Shown here one piece after another: positions 52,664 through 61,867 of a DNA stretch of 63,615 nt. The translations under genes were made by a program, and so were the position numbers. This stretch comes from Oscillospiraceae bacterium (GTDB lineage Bacteria > Bacillota > Clostridia > Oscillospirales > CAG-272): positions 1 to 63,615 of the forward strand of contig SVRY01000012.1 in NCBI GenBank assembly GCA_015064585.1, in the 5' to 3' direction. The notes beneath the pieces are model-generated. The model was not told where the DNA came from. It saw only the letters and a list, made by a program, of their open reading frames with translations, and searched no databases. Positions within the stretch are counted from its first letter, which is position 1; each line of letters opens with the position of its first letter.

Positions 52664-53674
52664 ATGACTTTGCACATGAATTTAGCACAAAACAGCTACG
52701 ATATTATCATCGAACACGGTGCCCTGCGGCAATCCGATAAATACCTATCCCTTGATCGCAAGATCCTCATCGTTACCGATAACGGCGTACCGAATGAATA
52801 TGCGCAAACCGTAGCCGGTTTCTGCAAGACTCCGTATATCGTAACTGTACCGCAAGGTGAGGGCAGTAAAAGCTTTGCCTGTCTTGAAAAGCTGCTTGGC
52901 GTTATGCTGCAGAACGGTTTTTCCCGCACAGATGCAGTGGTGGCGGTAGGGGGAGGTGTCGTAGGAGATCTGGCAGGCTTTGCCGCCTCAGCTTTTATGC
53001 GCGGCATTGACTTTTACAACATTCCCACTACCCTGCTTTCCATGGTGGATTCCTCCATCGGCGGAAAAACAGCCATTAACTATATGGGGATAAAAAATTG
53101 CATCGGTGCATTTCATCAGCCCAAAAAGGTTCTGATTGATCCCGACGTTCTGCAAACCCTGCCCAAAAGACAATTAGCAAACGGTCTTGCCGAAGCCATT
53201 AAAATGGCGGCTACCTTTGATGCCGAGCTTTTTTCATATATTGAAGAATCCAATATTGAAGAAAACCTGGATACTATTATTATCCGTTCCCTTGCCATCA
53301 AGAAAAACGTGGTGGAACAGGATGAAAAGGAATCGGGACTGCGCCGAGTGCTGAATTTCGGACACACCATCGGTCATGGAATTGAAAGCTGTGCTATGGG
53401 CAACCTTTATCATGGGGAATGCGTGGCACTGGGTATGCTTCCCATGTGTCCCCCTGCTGTCAAAGAACGCATTTTGAAGGTTCTTAAAAAGTCGGGCCTT
53501 CCCACCGGCATTGATTTCAATCCCGAAACCGTATTTAAAGCGGTCACCCATGACAAAAAAAGAGACGGTGACTGCCTGCGAATTGTATATGTACCCGAGA
53601 TAGGAACCTATGAAGTAAAAACAGTGGGAATTATGGAATTTAAAAACACCATTGAGGAGGCTTTTGCAAAATGA
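52664..53674 (+). CDS. aroB: 3-dehydroquinate synthase
   Basis: 336 residues from ATG 52664 (AAAGGAG). NAD+-binding VAVGGGVVGDLAGFAAS, the metal-binding His/Glu motifs in LNFGHTIGHGIE and the segment STLLSMVDSSIGGKTAIN are present. Converts DAHP to 3-dehydroquinate, step 2 of the shikimate pathway. The next gene overlaps its stop. Confidence 0.97.
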   Translation: MTLHMNLAQNSYDIIIEHGALRQSDKYLSLDRKILIVTDNGVPNEYAQTVAGFCKTPYIVTVPQGEGSKSFACLEKLLGVMLQNGFSRTDAVVAVGGGVVGDLAGFAASAFMRGIDFYNIPTTLLSMVDSSIGGKTAINYMGIKNCIGAFHQPKKVLIDPDVLQTLPKRQLANGLAEAIKMAATFDAELFSYIEESNIEENLDTIIIRSLAIKKNVVEQDEKESGLRRVLNFGHTIGHGIESCAMGNLYHGECVALGMLPMCPPAVKERILKVLKKSGLPTGIDFNPETVFKAVTHDKKRDGDCLRIVYVPEIGTYEVKTVGIMEFKNTIEEAFAK

Positions 53675-54762
53675 AAAATACATATGGCGAAAGTGTATCC
53701 ATCACTTTATTCGGCGAAAGCCACGGTGTAGCCATTGGTGCCATACTTGACGGCATGGCTCCCGGCATTCCCGTAAATGAGGCATTCATTGCCGAACAAA
53801 TGAACAAGCGCAAGTCAATCGCTTCCCTCTCTACCCCGCGCCGTGAGACCGATCGCGTGCAAATTTTAAGCGGCGTAGTAAACGGTTATACCACCGGAAC
53901 TCCCATTACATTTTTGATTGAAAATGCCGATACAAAAAGCTGTGATTACAGCGAGCTTTCCGAAATAGCACGTCCCGGTCATGCCGATTATACCGCCTAC
54001 TGTAAATATCACGGCTATGCCGATACCCGAGGCGGCGGTCACTTTTCGGGAAGAATTACCGCAGGTCTTGTTGCCGCAGGTGCCATAGCACTGACAGCAC
54101 TCCAAAATAAAGGTATTTATATCGGAACACATATTTCTTCCTGTGCAGGCATCCATGACCGTACATTTGAAAACATAGAAAAAGACATAGAAACGCTTTC
54201 CCATCTTCCCTTCGCTGTGCTGGATGATATACAAAGCAAAAAAATGCAAGAATCCATCCAAAAAGCACGCAACGAAGGCGACAGCGTAGGAGGCGTTCTG
54301 GAAACCGCCGTGATTGGATTTCCCGCAGGCGTGGGCGAGCCATGGTTTGACAGTCTGGAAAGCGTTCTTTCCCATGCGATCTTCTCCGTCCCTGCTGTAA
54401 AAGGTGTGGAATTCGGTGACGGATTTACCCTTGCTTCCCTGTATGGAAGTCAAGCAAACGATGCGTTTTACATGGAAAACCAAACAGTAAAAACCATGAC
54501 CAATCACTGCGGAGGTATCCTTGGCGGTATTTCCAACGGAATGCCCATCCTTTTCCGCACTGCCATAAAACCCACCCCTTCCATTTTTAAAGAGCAAAAC
54601 ACAATCAATTTTAAAAATAATGAAAATACCGTACTGTCTCTGAGCGGTCGCCATGATCCCGCTATCGTACATCGCGCACGTGTTGTCATTGACAGCGTCA
54701 CCGCTTTGGTACTCTGCGATCAATTGGCTCTGCGCTACGGTACCGACTATTTGGGAGATTAA
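53671..54762 (+). CDS. aroC: Chorismate synthase
   Basis: 363 residues. Start overlaps aroB stop. FMN-dependent elimination of phosphate from EPSP to give chorismate. Signature regions: ESHGVAIGAILDGMAPGIPV, ARPGHADYTAYCKY, RGGGHFSGRITAGLVAAGAIA and the C-terminal GRHDPAIVHRARVVID. Complete length. Confidence 0.97.
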   Translation: MKNTYGESVSITLFGESHGVAIGAILDGMAPGIPVNEAFIAEQMNKRKSIASLSTPRRETDRVQILSGVVNGYTTGTPITFLIENADTKSCDYSELSEIARPGHADYTAYCKYHGYADTRGGGHFSGRITAGLVAAGAIALTALQNKGIYIGTHISSCAGIHDRTFENIEKDIETLSHLPFAVLDDIQSKKMQESIQKARNEGDSVGGVLETAVIGFPAGVGEPWFDSLESVLSHAIFSVPAVKGVEFGDGFTLASLYGSQANDAFYMENQTVKTMTNHCGGILGGISNGMPILFRTAIKPTPSIFKEQNTINFKNNENTVLSLSGRHDPAIVHRARVVIDSVTALVLCDQLALRYGTDYLGD

Positions 54763-54763
54763 T

Positions 54764-56023
54764 ATGGAATACGGTCTAATCGGAGAGCATCTCTCCCACA
54801 GCTTTTCTGCTGTCATTCATAAAAAAATAGCTTCTTATTCCTACGAGCTCAAAGAGGTATCTCCCGAAGAACTGTCAGGTTTCATGCAGGAAAAGGCTTT
54901 CAAAGGTATCAATGTAACCATTCCTTACAAGCAGGCGGTCATCCCGTATTTAGATGAAATTGATGAAACGGCAAGACAGATCGGGGCAGTCAATACGGTT
55001 GTCAATCGCGGCGGCAAACTGTACGGCTATAATACCGATTACTATGGCATGCGGGAGCTTGCCGAAAAAATCGGTGTTCCGCTTGCAAATAAAAAGGTGC
55101 TCATACTCGGTACGGGCGGCACTTCTCATACCGCAAGAGCAGTTGCCAATTCACTGGGAGCGGGCGAAATTCTCACCGTCAGCCGCCATTCTTCGAATGA
55201 CTGCATCACCTATGAGGATGCCTACAACCATCACACCGATGCCGAATACATCATCAATACTACCCCTCTTGGTATGTTTCCTTACGAAGATGGCAGTGAT
55301 CATCACAAGGCATCCCCCATTGATGTTTCACTGTTTCCCAATTTACAAGGCGTTCTTGACGCAGTGTTCAATCCTCTGCGCACCAATCTGATTTGCGAAG
55401 CCCGCATGCACGGTATTGCCGCCGAAGGCGGACTTTATATGCTTGTGGCACAAGCCGTTGTTGCCGCCGAAAAATTTTTGGATACCGAATTTGACAAATC
55501 GATCATTCAAAAAATCTACAATGAATTAAGAAGCGAAAAGGAAAACATCGTTCTGATCGGCATGCCGGGCTGCGGTAAATCAACGGTCGGCAAAAAACTT
55601 GCCCTGGCGCTTGGCCGCCCCTTTGTGGATCTTGACGATGAGATCGTAAAAAAGTCCCATATGACCATTCCCGAAATATTCGAAAGGTACGGTCAAACCA
55701 TTTTCAGACAAATGGAAGCGGACATCATTCGAAAAAAAATAGCATCCAAATCGGGGGCTATCATCGCCACTGGAGGCGGAGCAATTTTACGGAATGACAA
55801 TGTACTGCGCCTCATGCGTAACGGCAAGCTGTTTTTTCTGGACCGTCCCATTGAAAATATCCGTCCCACCCCCGACAGACCGCTTGCCATGGACTATAAT
55901 GCCCTCAAACAGCGTTATGATGAACGCTATCCCCGCTACTGTGAAGTGGCTGATTGCCATATCATGACAAGCGAAAATATCGACGACACCGTAAGCAAAA
56001 TCAAGGAGGAATTTTTCTCTTGA
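54764..56023 (+). CDS. aroEK: Bifunctional shikimate dehydrogenase/shikimate kinase
   Basis: 419 residues from ATG 54764 (GGGAGATTAAT just before). Residues 1-255: shikimate dehydrogenase, with the NVTIPYK substrate loop (50-56) and the NADP+-binding LGTGGTS (115-121). Residues 256-419: shikimate kinase with P-loop GMPGCGKST (266-274), LDDEI and ATGGGAIL. The fusion joins two consecutive steps, 3-dehydroshikimate to shikimate to shikimate 3-phosphate. It lies in its pathway operon. Confidence 0.95.
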   Translation: MEYGLIGEHLSHSFSAVIHKKIASYSYELKEVSPEELSGFMQEKAFKGINVTIPYKQAVIPYLDEIDETARQIGAVNTVVNRGGKLYGYNTDYYGMRELAEKIGVPLANKKVLILGTGGTSHTARAVANSLGAGEILTVSRHSSNDCITYEDAYNHHTDAEYIINTTPLGMFPYEDGSDHHKASPIDVSLFPNLQGVLDAVFNPLRTNLICEARMHGIAAEGGLYMLVAQAVVAAEKFLDTEFDKSIIQKIYNELRSEKENIVLIGMPGCGKSTVGKKLALALGRPFVDLDDEIVKKSHMTIPEIFERYGQTIFRQMEADIIRKKIASKSGAIIATGGGAILRNDNVLRLMRNGKLFFLDRPIENIRPTPDRPLAMDYNALKQRYDERYPRYCEVADCHIMTSENIDDTVSKIKEEFFS

Positions 56024-56454
56024 AAATTTTAATTATCAACGGCCCCAATTTGAATATGCTGGGTATTCGTGAACCTAAACATTACGGCAAAGAAACCTAT
56101 GCGGATCTGCTCGACAAAATTCAAAAACACGCCGACTCTATCGGCATTACTGTAGAATTCCGTCAATCCAACCATGAAGGAGATCTGGTGGATTACATCC
56201 ACTCCGCCTATCAATCTTTTGACGGTATTGTCATCAATCCCGGCGCCTATACGCACACCAGCATCGCCATTCTCGATGCGGTGAAGGCGGTAGCAGTTCC
56301 CACAGTGGAAGTCCACATCTCGGACGTAAACAGCCGTGAAGATTTTCGCAAGATCAGCTATATACGTGCCGCGTGTGTGCTGACAATTTCGGGACACGGC
56401 ACAAACGGATATCTGGAAGCTATTGATTACCTTGCACAAGGAGATAACCAATGA
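56020..56454 (+). CDS. aroQ: 3-dehydroquinate dehydratase, type II
   Basis: 144 residues with a TTG start at 56020, AAGGAGG ten bases before; the start overlaps the aroEK stop. Motifs: INGPNLNMLGIREPKHYG, EFRQSNHEGDLVDYIH, INPGAYTHTSIAI. Type II dodecameric enzyme dehydrating 3-dehydroquinate. A longer frame from 55954 is not supported. Confidence 0.95.
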   Translation: MKILIINGPNLNMLGIREPKHYGKETYADLLDKIQKHADSIGITVEFRQSNHEGDLVDYIHSAYQSFDGIVINPGAYTHTSIAILDAVKAVAVPTVEVHISDVNSREDFRKISYIRAACVLTISGHGTNGYLEAIDYLAQGDNQ

Positions 56455-57680
56455 ACGTAAGAATTTCCCCCTGCAAACTACAAGGTACCATCACCGCTCC
56501 CCCTTCCAAAAGTATGGCGCACCGTATGCTAATCTGCGCAGGGCTTGCCGCAGGGCAAACCTGTACCATTTCGGGCATATCCAACTCTGATGACGTATCT
56601 GCCACGCTTACCTGTCTTTCGGCGCTGGGTGCCTGCTATCAAAAGATGGGAGATACCGTTTCAATTACAGGTACCGATATACGCACCATTCAACATAACG
56701 CAACGCTAAACTGCCATGAAAGCGGCAGCACCCTTCGCTTTTTCATCCCTCTTTGTCTGATGAACAGCGGGAACACCCAATTTACCCTCACAGGTACCCA
56801 AAAACTGCTCTCTCGTCCGCTGAGTGTATACGAAAATATCTGCCGTGATCAAAAAATCACTTATAAACACGGCGAAAGCGAACTTACTGTTAGCGGCAAA
56901 CTCACCTCGGGCGAATACAAAATCCCCGGCAATATCAGTAGCCAATTTATCAGCGGTCTACTGTTCGCCCTGCCTCTTTGCGATAAAGACAGTATCATCA
57001 ATATTCTGCCTCCCATTGAAAGCCGCTCCTATTTGGACTTGACCATTGAAGCACTTTCTGCCTTTGGCGTGAATATTACATGGCAGGACGAGCGTACCTT
57101 GTATATTAGAGGCAATCAAAATTACCAAGCACCCCGAACAGCATACGTGGAAGGAGATTACTCCAATGCGGCATTTTTCGCTGCACTTAAACTGTTTGGC
57201 AATGAAATACAGATCGAAGGACTGGACGAAAACAGCCATCAAGGAGACAAAGCATACATCCGTTACTTTGAACAGTTGAAAAAAGGTGTTCCGACCATAC
57301 ATATCGGGGACTGCCCCGATCTTGGTCCCATCCTCATGGCAGTTGCCGCCGCTAAAAACGGTGCTGTCTTTACAGGTACCCGCCGCTTAAAAATCAAAGA
57401 AAGCGACCGAGGAAACGCAATGGCAAATGAACTTGCAAAATTCGGCGTTTCCGTAAAGGTTTATGAAGACTCTATTGTTGTATATCCCATTGCCTTTCAT
57501 GCACCTACAGATCCTTTAAACGGCTATAATGACCATCGCATAGTGATGGCACTCTCTACTCTACTGACGCTTACCGGCGGTGAAATCATCGGTGCAGAAG
57601 CGGTCAAAAAAAGCCTGCCCGAATATTTTGATCTATTGAAATCACTGGGAACGGAGGTAATTACCTATGAGACTGATTAA
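56451..57680 (+). CDS. aroA: 3-phosphoshikimate 1-carboxyvinyltransferase (EPSP synthase)
   Basis: 409 residues, overlapping aroQ by 4 bp. The PPSKSMAHRMLICAGLA N-terminal motif, the SGSTLRF region (HESGSTLRFFIPLC), and the RLKIKESDRGNAMANELAKFGV region of the C-domain are present. Transfers enolpyruvate from PEP to shikimate 3-phosphate. Confidence 0.97.
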   Translation: MNVRISPCKLQGTITAPPSKSMAHRMLICAGLAAGQTCTISGISNSDDVSATLTCLSALGACYQKMGDTVSITGTDIRTIQHNATLNCHESGSTLRFFIPLCLMNSGNTQFTLTGTQKLLSRPLSVYENICRDQKITYKHGESELTVSGKLTSGEYKIPGNISSQFISGLLFALPLCDKDSIINILPPIESRSYLDLTIEALSAFGVNITWQDERTLYIRGNQNYQAPRTAYVEGDYSNAAFFAALKLFGNEIQIEGLDENSHQGDKAYIRYFEQLKKGVPTIHIGDCPDLGPILMAVAAAKNGAVFTGTRRLKIKESDRGNAMANELAKFGVSVKVYEDSIVVYPIAFHAPTDPLNGYNDHRIVMALSTLLTLTGGEIIGAEAVKKSLPEYFDLLKSLGTEVITYETD

Positions 57681-58530
57681 TACTCAACAAAAAATACTGA
57701 TCGTAGGTCTTGGTCTGCTGGGAGGCAGTTATGCCAAAGCCCTTTCTAAGAAGGGATTTCATATAAGTGCCATTACGTTGGATCAGTATTCCATTGACTT
57801 TGCTCTTGACAAAGGATGGATCGAAAAAGGTTCCGCTTTTGTAGATACGGATCTTTTGTCGGATGCCGATATTGTTGTTTTTGCCCTTTACCCCACCATT
57901 TTTATTGACTGGATCCAAAAGAACCAGCATCTTCTGAAATCCGGATCCATAATCACAGATGTAACCGGTATCAAAGGATCGGTTGTTTATACCATTCAAG
58001 ATATGTTGCGCCCCGATGTGGAATTTATTGCGGCTCACCCCATGGCAGGACGAGAAGTTTCGGGCGTGGAAAACAGTGACGATTGTATTTTCCACAATGC
58101 CAATTACATTGTCACTCCCACCGACAAAAACACTCCCGAAGCAATACAGCTATGCCGGGATTTAGGCGTGATTCTCGGATTTTCCCGAATCTCTACCCTT
58201 TCCCCCGATGAACACGACAAGATCATTGCTTTTGTTTCACAGCTGACCCACTGTATAGCCGTCTCATTGATGACCTGCCAAAAAACCGAACACCTGGAAG
58301 ACTATACCGGTGACTCCTTTCGCGATCTGACCAGAATCGCGCGTTTAAACGATGAGATGTGGAGTGAGCTGTTTTTAATGAACAAGGAACCACTGCTTCA
58401 GCAAATGAAACTATTTGAAGATGAACTGACGCGGCTTCGCAAAATGTTACAGTCCGATGACCGAGAAGGCCTTCGTGAAATGATGCGTTACTCCACCGCG
58501 AGACGTGCCCTGTTCGACAAAAAACTATAA
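57667..58530 (+). CDS. tyrA: Prephenate dehydrogenase
   Basis: 287 residues. NAD-binding GLGLLGGSYAKAL at the N-terminus, helix AHPMAGREVSGVENS, and the C-terminal helical dimer domain. Converts prephenate to 4-hydroxyphenylpyruvate for tyrosine. No ACT domain is visible, unlike several Bacillus-type TyrA. Start overlaps aroA (GGAGG seven bases before). Confidence 0.93.
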   Translation: MRLINTQQKILIVGLGLLGGSYAKALSKKGFHISAITLDQYSIDFALDKGWIEKGSAFVDTDLLSDADIVVFALYPTIFIDWIQKNQHLLKSGSIITDVTGIKGSVVYTIQDMLRPDVEFIAAHPMAGREVSGVENSDDCIFHNANYIVTPTDKNTPEAIQLCRDLGVILGFSRISTLSPDEHDKIIAFVSQLTHCIAVSLMTCQKTEHLEDYTGDSFRDLTRIARLNDEMWSELFLMNKEPLLQQMKLFEDELTRLRKMLQSDDREGLREMMRYSTARRALFDKKL

Positions 58531-58553
58531 TCAGAATAAGGATGTAATATACT

Positions 58554-59582
58554 ATGAACATGAATTTTATCGGGAAACTACCAATCCCACAGCAAATCAA
58601 ATCAGAGTTCCCCATTACCGAAGAACTGGCAAAAATCAAAGCGACCCGAGATGTTGAAATACAAAAAATATTCACTGGTCAATCCAATAAGTTCTTATTG
58701 GTAATCGGTCCATGCTCTGCTGATCACGATGATAGTGTGATCGATTACATTTCACGTCTGCGAGATGTACAAGAAAAAGTAAAAGATAAAATTGTGATCG
58801 TTCCCCGCATTTATACAGGGAAACCGCGCACTACCGGCGACGGATATAAAGGAATGCTTCATCAGCCGAATCCCGATGAAGCTCCCAATTTGATCAAAGG
58901 TATCATTGCTATCCGTAAACTGCATATGCGTGCACTTTCGGAAACCGGATTCAGCTGTGCAGATGAAATGCTGTATCCCGAAAACCACCGCTACCTCAAT
59001 GACTTGTTATCTTATGTGGCAGTAGGTGCCCGTTCTGTGGAAAACCAACAGCACCGATTAACTTCCAGCGGTTTGAATATTCCGGTGGGTATGAAAAACC
59101 CCACCAGCGGCGATATTTCCATTATGATGAACTCCATCACAGCTGCCCAACATTCTCATGCGTTTATCTATCGCGGATGGGAAGTACATAGCCAAGGAAA
59201 TCCGCTTGCCCATGCGATCTTGCGCGGTTACGTAGACGAAAAAGGACATTCTTTCCCCAATTACCACTACGAAGATTTGGTTCACCTTGTTGAAACATAT
59301 GAGTCTAAAGACCTGAAAAACAAGGCTGTCATTATAGATACCAACCACGCAAACTCCGGTAAAAAATATCTGGAGCAAGTGCGCATAGCCAAAGAGGTCA
59401 TGCACAGCTGCCGTCATAACAGCGATATCAAGAAAATGGTCAAAGGACTTATGATCGAAAGCTATATCGAAGACGGCTGTCAAAAAATCGGCGAGGGTGT
59501 ATACGGAAAATCCATCACCGACCCTTGTTTGGGATGGGAAAAGTCTGAACGGCTTATTTACGATCTTGCCGATATGCTGTAA
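58554..59582 (+). CDS. aroG: DAHP synthase, class I (AroG-like)
   Basis: 342 residues. Motifs: VIGPCSADHDDSVIDYIS, PRIYTGKPRTTGDGYKGMLHQP, GARSVENQQHR, GMKNPTSGDI and IDTNHANSGK. Condenses PEP and erythrose 4-phosphate. As the committed step it is at the end of the operon, with a class I feedback-sensitive fold; which amino acid inhibits it cannot be told. AAGGATG precedes the ATG. Confidence 0.96.
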   Translation: MNMNFIGKLPIPQQIKSEFPITEELAKIKATRDVEIQKIFTGQSNKFLLVIGPCSADHDDSVIDYISRLRDVQEKVKDKIVIVPRIYTGKPRTTGDGYKGMLHQPNPDEAPNLIKGIIAIRKLHMRALSETGFSCADEMLYPENHRYLNDLLSYVAVGARSVENQQHRLTSSGLNIPVGMKNPTSGDISIMMNSITAAQHSHAFIYRGWEVHSQGNPLAHAILRGYVDEKGHSFPNYHYEDLVHLVETYESKDLKNKAVIIDTNHANSGKKYLEQVRIAKEVMHSCRHNSDIKKMVKGLMIESYIEDGCQKIGEGVYGKSITDPCLGWEKSERLIYDLADML

Positions 59583-59584
59583 CC

Positions 59585-59627
59585 AAAAAACTCTCTGCGA
59601 ATTAATAAAAATCGCAGGGAGTTTTTT
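59585..59627. terminator. Bidirectional terminator after the aro operon
   Basis: AAAAAACTCTCTGCGA (59585-59600) pairs with TCGCAGGGAGTTTTTT (59612-59627), with one mismatch; serves both the aro operon and the opposing DUF1836 gene. Confidence 0.9.
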
Positions 59628-59628
59628 A

Positions 59629-60156
59629 TCACTTATTATTTTTCATTCTGTTCATTTCCGCAAAGCAGGATGCTAAGTACACACTGTGGGAAACCGAAAT
59701 TATAACATTGCGTAAAAAATCTTTGAGCTCGGTATTGGTCACACCAATATTCATATCCGGTTTTTTCTTAACACCGAAAACAACCGCTATCATATTTTCA
59801 AGTTCCATGCAAAAATAATCATATGCCACAGGAACGGTATACATCTCTCTTTGCATTAAAAACAAAGCATGGATATTATCCAACGAAAGTACATTTTTGG
59901 TAATTGCTATGACAATCAAATGCGCAATATGATCGGAATAGTACTGCTTTTTTTCGGGAGATGGAATATAACCTTTCTTTACATAATTACTAATCATTGA
60001 TGTAGTGATTTCCGAGCAGCCGATCGGTTCCAAAAATCCGTTTATATATTTTGCCACCTGTTCCAAGTAAAGACCCACGTTTGGAAGTTCGGAATAACGC
60101 GGCAAACGGTAATCCGCCACCGTAGTCTTCAAGCGTGTTCTAATTTCTTCATTCAT
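59629..60156 (-). CDS. DUF1836 family protein, probable MerR-like regulator
   Basis: 175 residues. The helix-turn-helix-like segment SMISNYVKKGYIPSPEKKQYYSDHIAHLIVI matches DUF1836, a family of Firmicute regulators resembling MerR DNA-binding domains. It is divergent from degV, and its promoter shares an inverted repeat with that of degV (60181-60218). Start ATG 60156. Confidence 0.85.
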   Translation of the reverse strand: MNEEIRTRLKTTVADYRLPRYSELPNVGLYLEQVAKYINGFLEPIGCSEITTSMISNYVKKGYIPSPEKKQYYSDHIAHLIVIAITKNVLSLDNIHALFLMQREMYTVPVAYDYFCMELENMIAVVFGVKKKPDMNIGVTNTELKDFLRNVIISVSHSVYLASCFAEMNRMKNNK

Positions 60157-60162
60157 ACTGAT

Positions 60163-60191
60163 ATTCTAACTTATATTTATAAATTTGTCAA
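60163..60191 (-). promoter_or_regulatory. Promoter of the DUF1836 gene
   Basis: Minus-strand TTGACA (60186-60191), 17 bp, TAGAAT (60163-60168). It lies just 7 bases before the ATG of the gene, so the leader is nearly absent. Confidence 0.6.
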
Positions 60192-60218
60192 TATATTTTG
60201 AAACCTATTGACAAATTT
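60181..60218. promoter_or_regulatory. Inverted repeat shared by two divergent promoters
   Basis: AAATTTGTCAATA (60181-60193) and TATTGACAAATTT (60206-60218) are perfect inverted copies, 13 bp each, with a 12-bp spacer. Each arm contains the -35 box of one of two divergent promoters. It is a good candidate operator for the DUF1836 regulator. Confidence 0.6.
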
Positions 60219-60236
60219 TAAAGAAACTGATATAAT
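60208..60236 (+). promoter_or_regulatory. Promoter of degV
   Basis: TTGACA (60208-60213), 17 bp, TATAAT (60231-60236): full consensus. Confidence 0.88.
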
Positions 60237-60244
60237 ATATACAA

Positions 60245-60261
60245 CGGTTTTTCAAAAACCG
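60245..60261. promoter_or_regulatory. Palindrome in the degV leader
   Basis: CGGTTTTT, C, AAAAACCG: 8-bp arms with a 1-bp centre, just after the predicted degV transcription start. It may be an operator or a short hairpin. Confidence 0.45.
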
Positions 60262-60281
60262 ATATAAATGCGGAGTGTATT

Positions 60282-61124
60282 ATGAATTTCAAAATTGTAT
60301 CTGACTCATCTTCCGATCTGCTCACAATTACCGATATCCCATTTGTCAATGTTCCCTTGACAATTAAAACGTCTGAAAAAGAATACGTTGACAATGAAAA
60401 TTTAAATATCACCGGTATGCTCGATGATCTGGCAAAATACTCCGGTAAATCCGGATCGGCATGCCCCAATTACAGTGATTGGAAAAACGCCTTTGAAGGC
60501 GCTCAAAATATTTTTGCCATTACCATCACCAGCGGTCTTTCCGGCAGTTACAACTCGGCCTCCATTGCCGCAAAAGAATATAAGGATGAACATCCCGAAT
60601 GCAACATCCATGTGATCGATACTCTTTCCACAGGTCCTGAAAGTGCACTGATTGTTGAAAAACTGCGTGATTTAATTCTTTCCGGTCTGTCTTTCAATGA
60701 TATTGTTGCCAAAATTCAAGATTATCAAAGACACAGCCATCTTGCATTTGCTTTGGAATGCATCCGCAATCTTGCCAACAACGGAAGAGTCAATCCCGCT
60801 GTGGCAAAGATTATCGGTATCTTAGGTATTCGCCTTGTGGGAAAAGCCAGCAACAAAGGCGAGCTGGAAATGACTGATAAAGCAAGAGGTTCGGAAAGAG
60901 CTGTCGGAGATGTTTGGAAGAATATGCTCAAGAACGGCTATAAAGGCGGAAAAGTGCGCATTCACCACTGCGAAAATCCCAAGTCTGCTGAATCTTTGAA
61001 AGTAAAAATACTCGAAAAATTCCCAAATGCTTCTATTACCATTGATATCACACGCGGTCTTTGCAGTTTCTATGCGGAACGCGGCGGTATGCTTGTCGGT
61101 TACGAAGGCAGTATAAAAAAATAA
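60282..61124 (+). CDS. DegV family protein (fatty-acid-binding)
   Basis: 280 residues. The N-terminal segment FKIVSDSSSDL, and the FAITITSGLSGSYNSAS motif, are the hallmark of the DegV/FakB family, which binds a single fatty acid for a fatty acid kinase. Members near regulators often serve exogenous fatty acid use. No FakA gene is in this window. ATG 60282 preceded by CGGAG. Confidence 0.92.
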   Translation: MNFKIVSDSSSDLLTITDIPFVNVPLTIKTSEKEYVDNENLNITGMLDDLAKYSGKSGSACPNYSDWKNAFEGAQNIFAITITSGLSGSYNSASIAAKEYKDEHPECNIHVIDTLSTGPESALIVEKLRDLILSGLSFNDIVAKIQDYQRHSHLAFALECIRNLANNGRVNPAVAKIIGILGIRLVGKASNKGELEMTDKARGSERAVGDVWKNMLKNGYKGGKVRIHHCENPKSAESLKVKILEKFPNASITIDITRGLCSFYAERGGMLVGYEGSIKK

Positions 61125-61150
61125 TATTTGACAACCAACTACGTAAGTCG

Positions 61151-61190
61151 GACCGGAATCAAGTGATTTGCTTGATTCCGGTCTGGCTTT
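61151..61190 (+). terminator. Terminator of degV
   Basis: GACCGGAATCAAG (61151-61163) pairs perfectly with CTTGATTCCGGTC (61171-61183), followed by TGGCTTTCTTT. Confidence 0.8.
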
Positions 61191-61240
61191 CTTTATATAT
61201 ATTTACAAACTGAAATTTCTACGAATTCACAAATAACGAA

Positions 61241-61269
61241 TTGCATTTTTCAACAAATTATGTTATAAT
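61241..61269 (+). promoter_or_regulatory. Promoter of hpt and the purine permease
   Basis: TTGCAT (61241-61246), 17 bp, TATAAT (61264-61269). Confidence 0.75.
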
Positions 61270-61300
61270 TTTGATGTTAAAATAGCAAAAGGAGGTTTCC

Positions 61301-61867
61301 ATGAACACAAAACTTGAAAACTACACTGCCGGAATCAAGCGCATCTTGATTACCAAAGAAGAAATTGACATTGCAATTCAAAATGCGGGCAAAGAGATCG
61401 ATGCAATTTACGACGGACGCCCAATACTGCTTGTGAGCATTTTAAAAGGCGCATTTGTTTTTATGGCAGATCTTTGCCGCGCCGTTACTGTTCCCTGTGA
61501 GATTGGATTTATGTGTGCTAAAAGTTATTACAGCGGTACATCTTCCTCGGGAATTGTCAAAATTACAATGGATTTGGATCAGGATATCAGCCAATATCAT
61601 GTGATCATAGTGGAGGACATCATTGATACAGGCAGAACGCTGAACGATATTGTAAAAATGCTCAAAACACGTAATCCCTTGTCACTGCGGGTCATTACTC
61701 TGCTGGACAAGCCATCCCGCCGTGTTGTGAACTTCACAGCAGATATTTCTCTCTTTACCATTCCCGATCATTTTGTGATTGGTTATGGACTTGATTGCGG
61801 CGAACAATACCGCAATCTGCCCTATATAGCTGAATACGATAACGGAAAGGATAAGACATCATGTTAG
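61301..61867 (+). CDS. hpt: Hypoxanthine(-guanine) phosphoribosyltransferase
   Basis: 188 residues. PRPP motif VIIVEDIIDTGRTLNDIV and the flexible-loop region PCEIGFMCAKSYYSG are typical. Salvages hypoxanthine or guanine to IMP or GMP. AAAAGGAGG lies before ATG 61301. Forms an operon with the purine permease, whose start overlaps it by 7 bp. Confidence 0.95.
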   Translation: MNTKLENYTAGIKRILITKEEIDIAIQNAGKEIDAIYDGRPILLVSILKGAFVFMADLCRAVTVPCEIGFMCAKSYYSGTSSSGIVKITMDLDQDISQYHVIIVEDIIDTGRTLNDIVKMLKTRNPLSLRVITLLDKPSRRVVNFTADISLFTIPDHFVIGYGLDCGEQYRNLPYIAEYDNGKDKTSC

